Origin: Granulicella mallensis
GTDB lineage: Bacteria > Acidobacteriota > Terriglobia > Terriglobales > Acidobacteriaceae
Assembly: GCF_014203225.1 (NCBI RefSeq)
Contig: NZ_JACHIO010000002.1
Span: 62,001 to 126,000 of the forward strand
DNA: 64,000 bases
Direction of reading: 5' to 3'
The translations under genes and the position numbers were made by a program. Each line of letters begins with the position of its first letter. The first letter of the stretch is position 1. Of the stretch, positions 62,893 to 64,000 are shown in pieces. The notes beneath the pieces were generated by a model. It worked only from the letters and a program-made list of their open reading frames with translations. It did no database searches and had not been told where the DNA came from.

Positions 62893-62931
62893 TGTGCGCT
62901 CGACCAAAACGTTTCGCCGGTCGAGCGCACA
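62893..62931 (+). terminator. Hairpin terminator after TonB receptor 3
   Basis: TGTGCGCTCGACC (62893-62905) pairs perfectly with GGTCGAGCGCACA (62919-62931), 13 bp with a 13-base loop, 9 bases after the stop codon. Confidence 0.85.
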
Positions 62932-63043
62932 TGTCTTACGAAGGTATTCAAGTTTCTTCCACGCAACAGGATGTCGGTCTCCCCTCGAACCTTTACCATA
63001 GCGTCCGAGGACCAGAGAATCTATTGGATTCCGAGCATACACA

Positions 63044-63745
63044 ATGATCAAAATCTCTAAACCACCGAACCTGACAGAGCTCGCCTATCTCAGCGTCAAG
63101 CAGTCCCTCGTCGACGGTTCCCTGGGCGAGGGCCAGAGATTGACAGAAGAATCTCTCTCCACCCAGCTAGGCATCAGCAAATCCCCCATACGCGAGGCGC
63201 TCACCCGCCTTGAAAGCGAAGGCCTGCTCAACATCGAAGCCAGGCGCGGCGCCTATGTTCGCCGGTTCAACAGAAAAGATGTCAGCGACCTGTATGACCT
63301 TCGCGAACTGCTGGAGGTGCATGCGGTAGGGTTGGCGGTGATTACTCCAGCGTTCCTCGGCACGCTCGCGGAGAGCATCGAACACACCCGGAAGCATCTC
63401 GATGCAGGCGACAGAATGGCACACGTGGAAGAGGATATTCGCTTCCACAATCTCATCGCCGCCGCTACGGGCAATGAAGAGCTCCGTCGCGTCCTTGAAA
63501 ACATGAACCACAAGAGTCTTCTATGCCGGTCGAAGACCTTCAATCTCTCTTCGACAACCGCGCCGATAAGTCACAGCAGGATCTACCTTGCCCTGAAGGA
63601 AGGCGAGCGGGTTTTGGCTCAGCAGGCCATGAAAGATCACATCCAATACGTTCGCGACTCTCTGCTGCGTTCGCTGAAGGCAACAGAACCCCTAACCATC
63701 TACGAGGAAGACGCCGGTCTTGCCCTTTCTACCAATCGCAGTTAA
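63044..63745 (+). CDS. GntR family transcriptional regulator with FCD domain
   Basis: A 233-residue regulator. Residues about 8-72 are the GntR winged helix (GQRLTEESLSTQLGISKSPIREALTRLESEGLLNIEARRGAYVRRF, cut here as LSTQLGISKSPIREAL and EGLL). Residues about 80-220 are the all-helical FCD ligand domain (DLYDLRELLEVHAVGLA, DIRFHNLIAAATGNEEL, SLLCRSKTFN, HSRIYLALKEGE, AMKDHIQYV), whose Asp/His residues normally bind a metal and an organic acid. Such proteins repress sugar-acid, amino-acid or carboxylate genes. The probable gamma-glutamyltransferase gene follows after 33 bases on the same strand. Confidence 0.92.
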   Translation: MIKISKPPNLTELAYLSVKQSLVDGSLGEGQRLTEESLSTQLGISKSPIREALTRLESEGLLNIEARRGAYVRRFNRKDVSDLYDLRELLEVHAVGLAVITPAFLGTLAESIEHTRKHLDAGDRMAHVEEDIRFHNLIAAATGNEELRRVLENMNHKSLLCRSKTFNLSSTTAPISHSRIYLALKEGERVLAQQAMKDHIQYVRDSLLRSLKATEPLTIYEEDAGLALSTNRS

Positions 63746-63778
63746 ATAACAACCGTTACGCGGTAAAAGGAGAGCTTC

Positions 63779-64000
63779 ATGCTCCGTCGAACGTTTCTTG
63801 CAACGCTACCCCTGGCTACTGCGGGCTCTCTCGTTGCCGCCACCAACAACGGTGTCCATGAACCGGCTCTCCTCCCTGGCGAAGAAGAACTATCGAAGCT
63901 GCCTAAATTTCAGGCCCCCGGAGAGGACCGGTTTCTCCGGCCTGATGTGCACGCCGGAGATCGGCCTGCCGGTGCCAGCTTCTCCTCGCGCTCCCCTGCA
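63779..64000 (+). CDS. Exported hydrolase start, probably gamma-glutamyltransferase; runs off the window
   Basis: The ATG at 63779 follows AGGAGA by 4 bases, and the frame is open for 74 codons to the last base. The N-terminus MLRRTFLATLPLATAGSLVAA is a signal peptide with twin Arg. The segment DRPAGASFSSRSPA resembles the start of the mature region of bacterial gamma-glutamyltransferases (family motif DRPxGxxFxxRS), where the catalytic part begins just after this point, outside the window. The assignment therefore rests on a short stretch only. It may be co-transcribed with the GntR gene. Confidence 0.55.
   Translation, partial: MLRRTFLATLPLATAGSLVAATNNGVHEPALLPGEEELSKLPKFQAPGEDRFLRPDVHAGDRPAGASFSSRSPA

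Overview
The window looks like a chromosomal stretch of a soil acidobacterium (Acidobacteriaceae type, e.g. Granulicella, Terriglobus or Edaphobacter relatives). This is inferred from family content, not from a marker gene. The pointers are three very large TonB-dependent receptors of the Oar type with an N-terminal carboxypeptidase-regulatory-like domain and no SusD partner, a TIGR03435-type secreted protein, other secreted proteins with that regulatory-like domain, a winged-helix/kinase/TPR fusion, many secreted glycosidases, and moderately high GC. The only stable RNA gene seen is a tRNA-Ser(GGA).

Layout. 0-3.7 kb: end of an amidohydrolase, a membrane-bound winged-helix protein and a secreted PI-PLC-like enzyme. 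3.8-15.7 kb: a glycan-use region with a TonB receptor, a GH92 alpha-mannosidase, an exported Gfo/Idh/MocA oxidoreductase and a GH3 beta-glucosidase. The last two are each interrupted by one in-frame TAG. 15.8-30.8 kb: tRNA-Ser, a translationally coupled pair of secreted regulatory-like-domain proteins, a GT-C/TPR membrane protein, a small secreted protein that may be a NADase-like toxin domain, a propeller-phosphoesterase, an M61 peptidase, a GH18 chitinase and small proteins. 30.8-34.8 kb: a gene-poor, apparently more AT-rich segment with an acyltransferase carrying a hexanucleotide repeat, a truncated flavoprotein remnant and an AraC regulator. 34.8-45.2 kb: TIGR03435 protein, bacilliredoxin, two-DTG aspartic protease, a multidomain beta-helix carbohydrate-binding protein, a GT4 enzyme, thiS and thiD, rlpA, an arginine-hydrolase-like protein lacking its nucleophilic Cys, and a 59-aa zinc ribbon. 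45.6-53 kb: a second TonB receptor, an OB-fold secreted protein and a GH27 alpha-galactosidase with two C-terminal carbohydrate-binding modules. 53-58.4 kb: the winged-helix/kinase/TPR protein, divergent from a repeat-propeller lipoprotein across a spacer with three promoter-like direct repeats. 59-64 kb: a third TonB receptor, a GntR/FCD regulator and the start of a probable gamma-glutamyltransferase.

Taken together, the genes suggest a saprotroph that degrades fungal and plant polymers (alpha-mannosides, beta-glucosides, chitin, alpha-galactosides, peptides) outside the cell or in the periplasm and imports oligomers through Oar-type receptors. Perfect hairpin terminators follow many genes. 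Two palindromic repeat families lie between genes. No CRISPR array, intact insertion sequence, integrase or prophage was seen. No single new system is proven. The best leads are the Cys-to-Ser hydrolase, the secreted NADase-like protein, the ThiS with a C-terminal tail, the two amber-interrupted glycan genes, the repeat array between the kinase and the propeller gene, and the palindromic repeat family.
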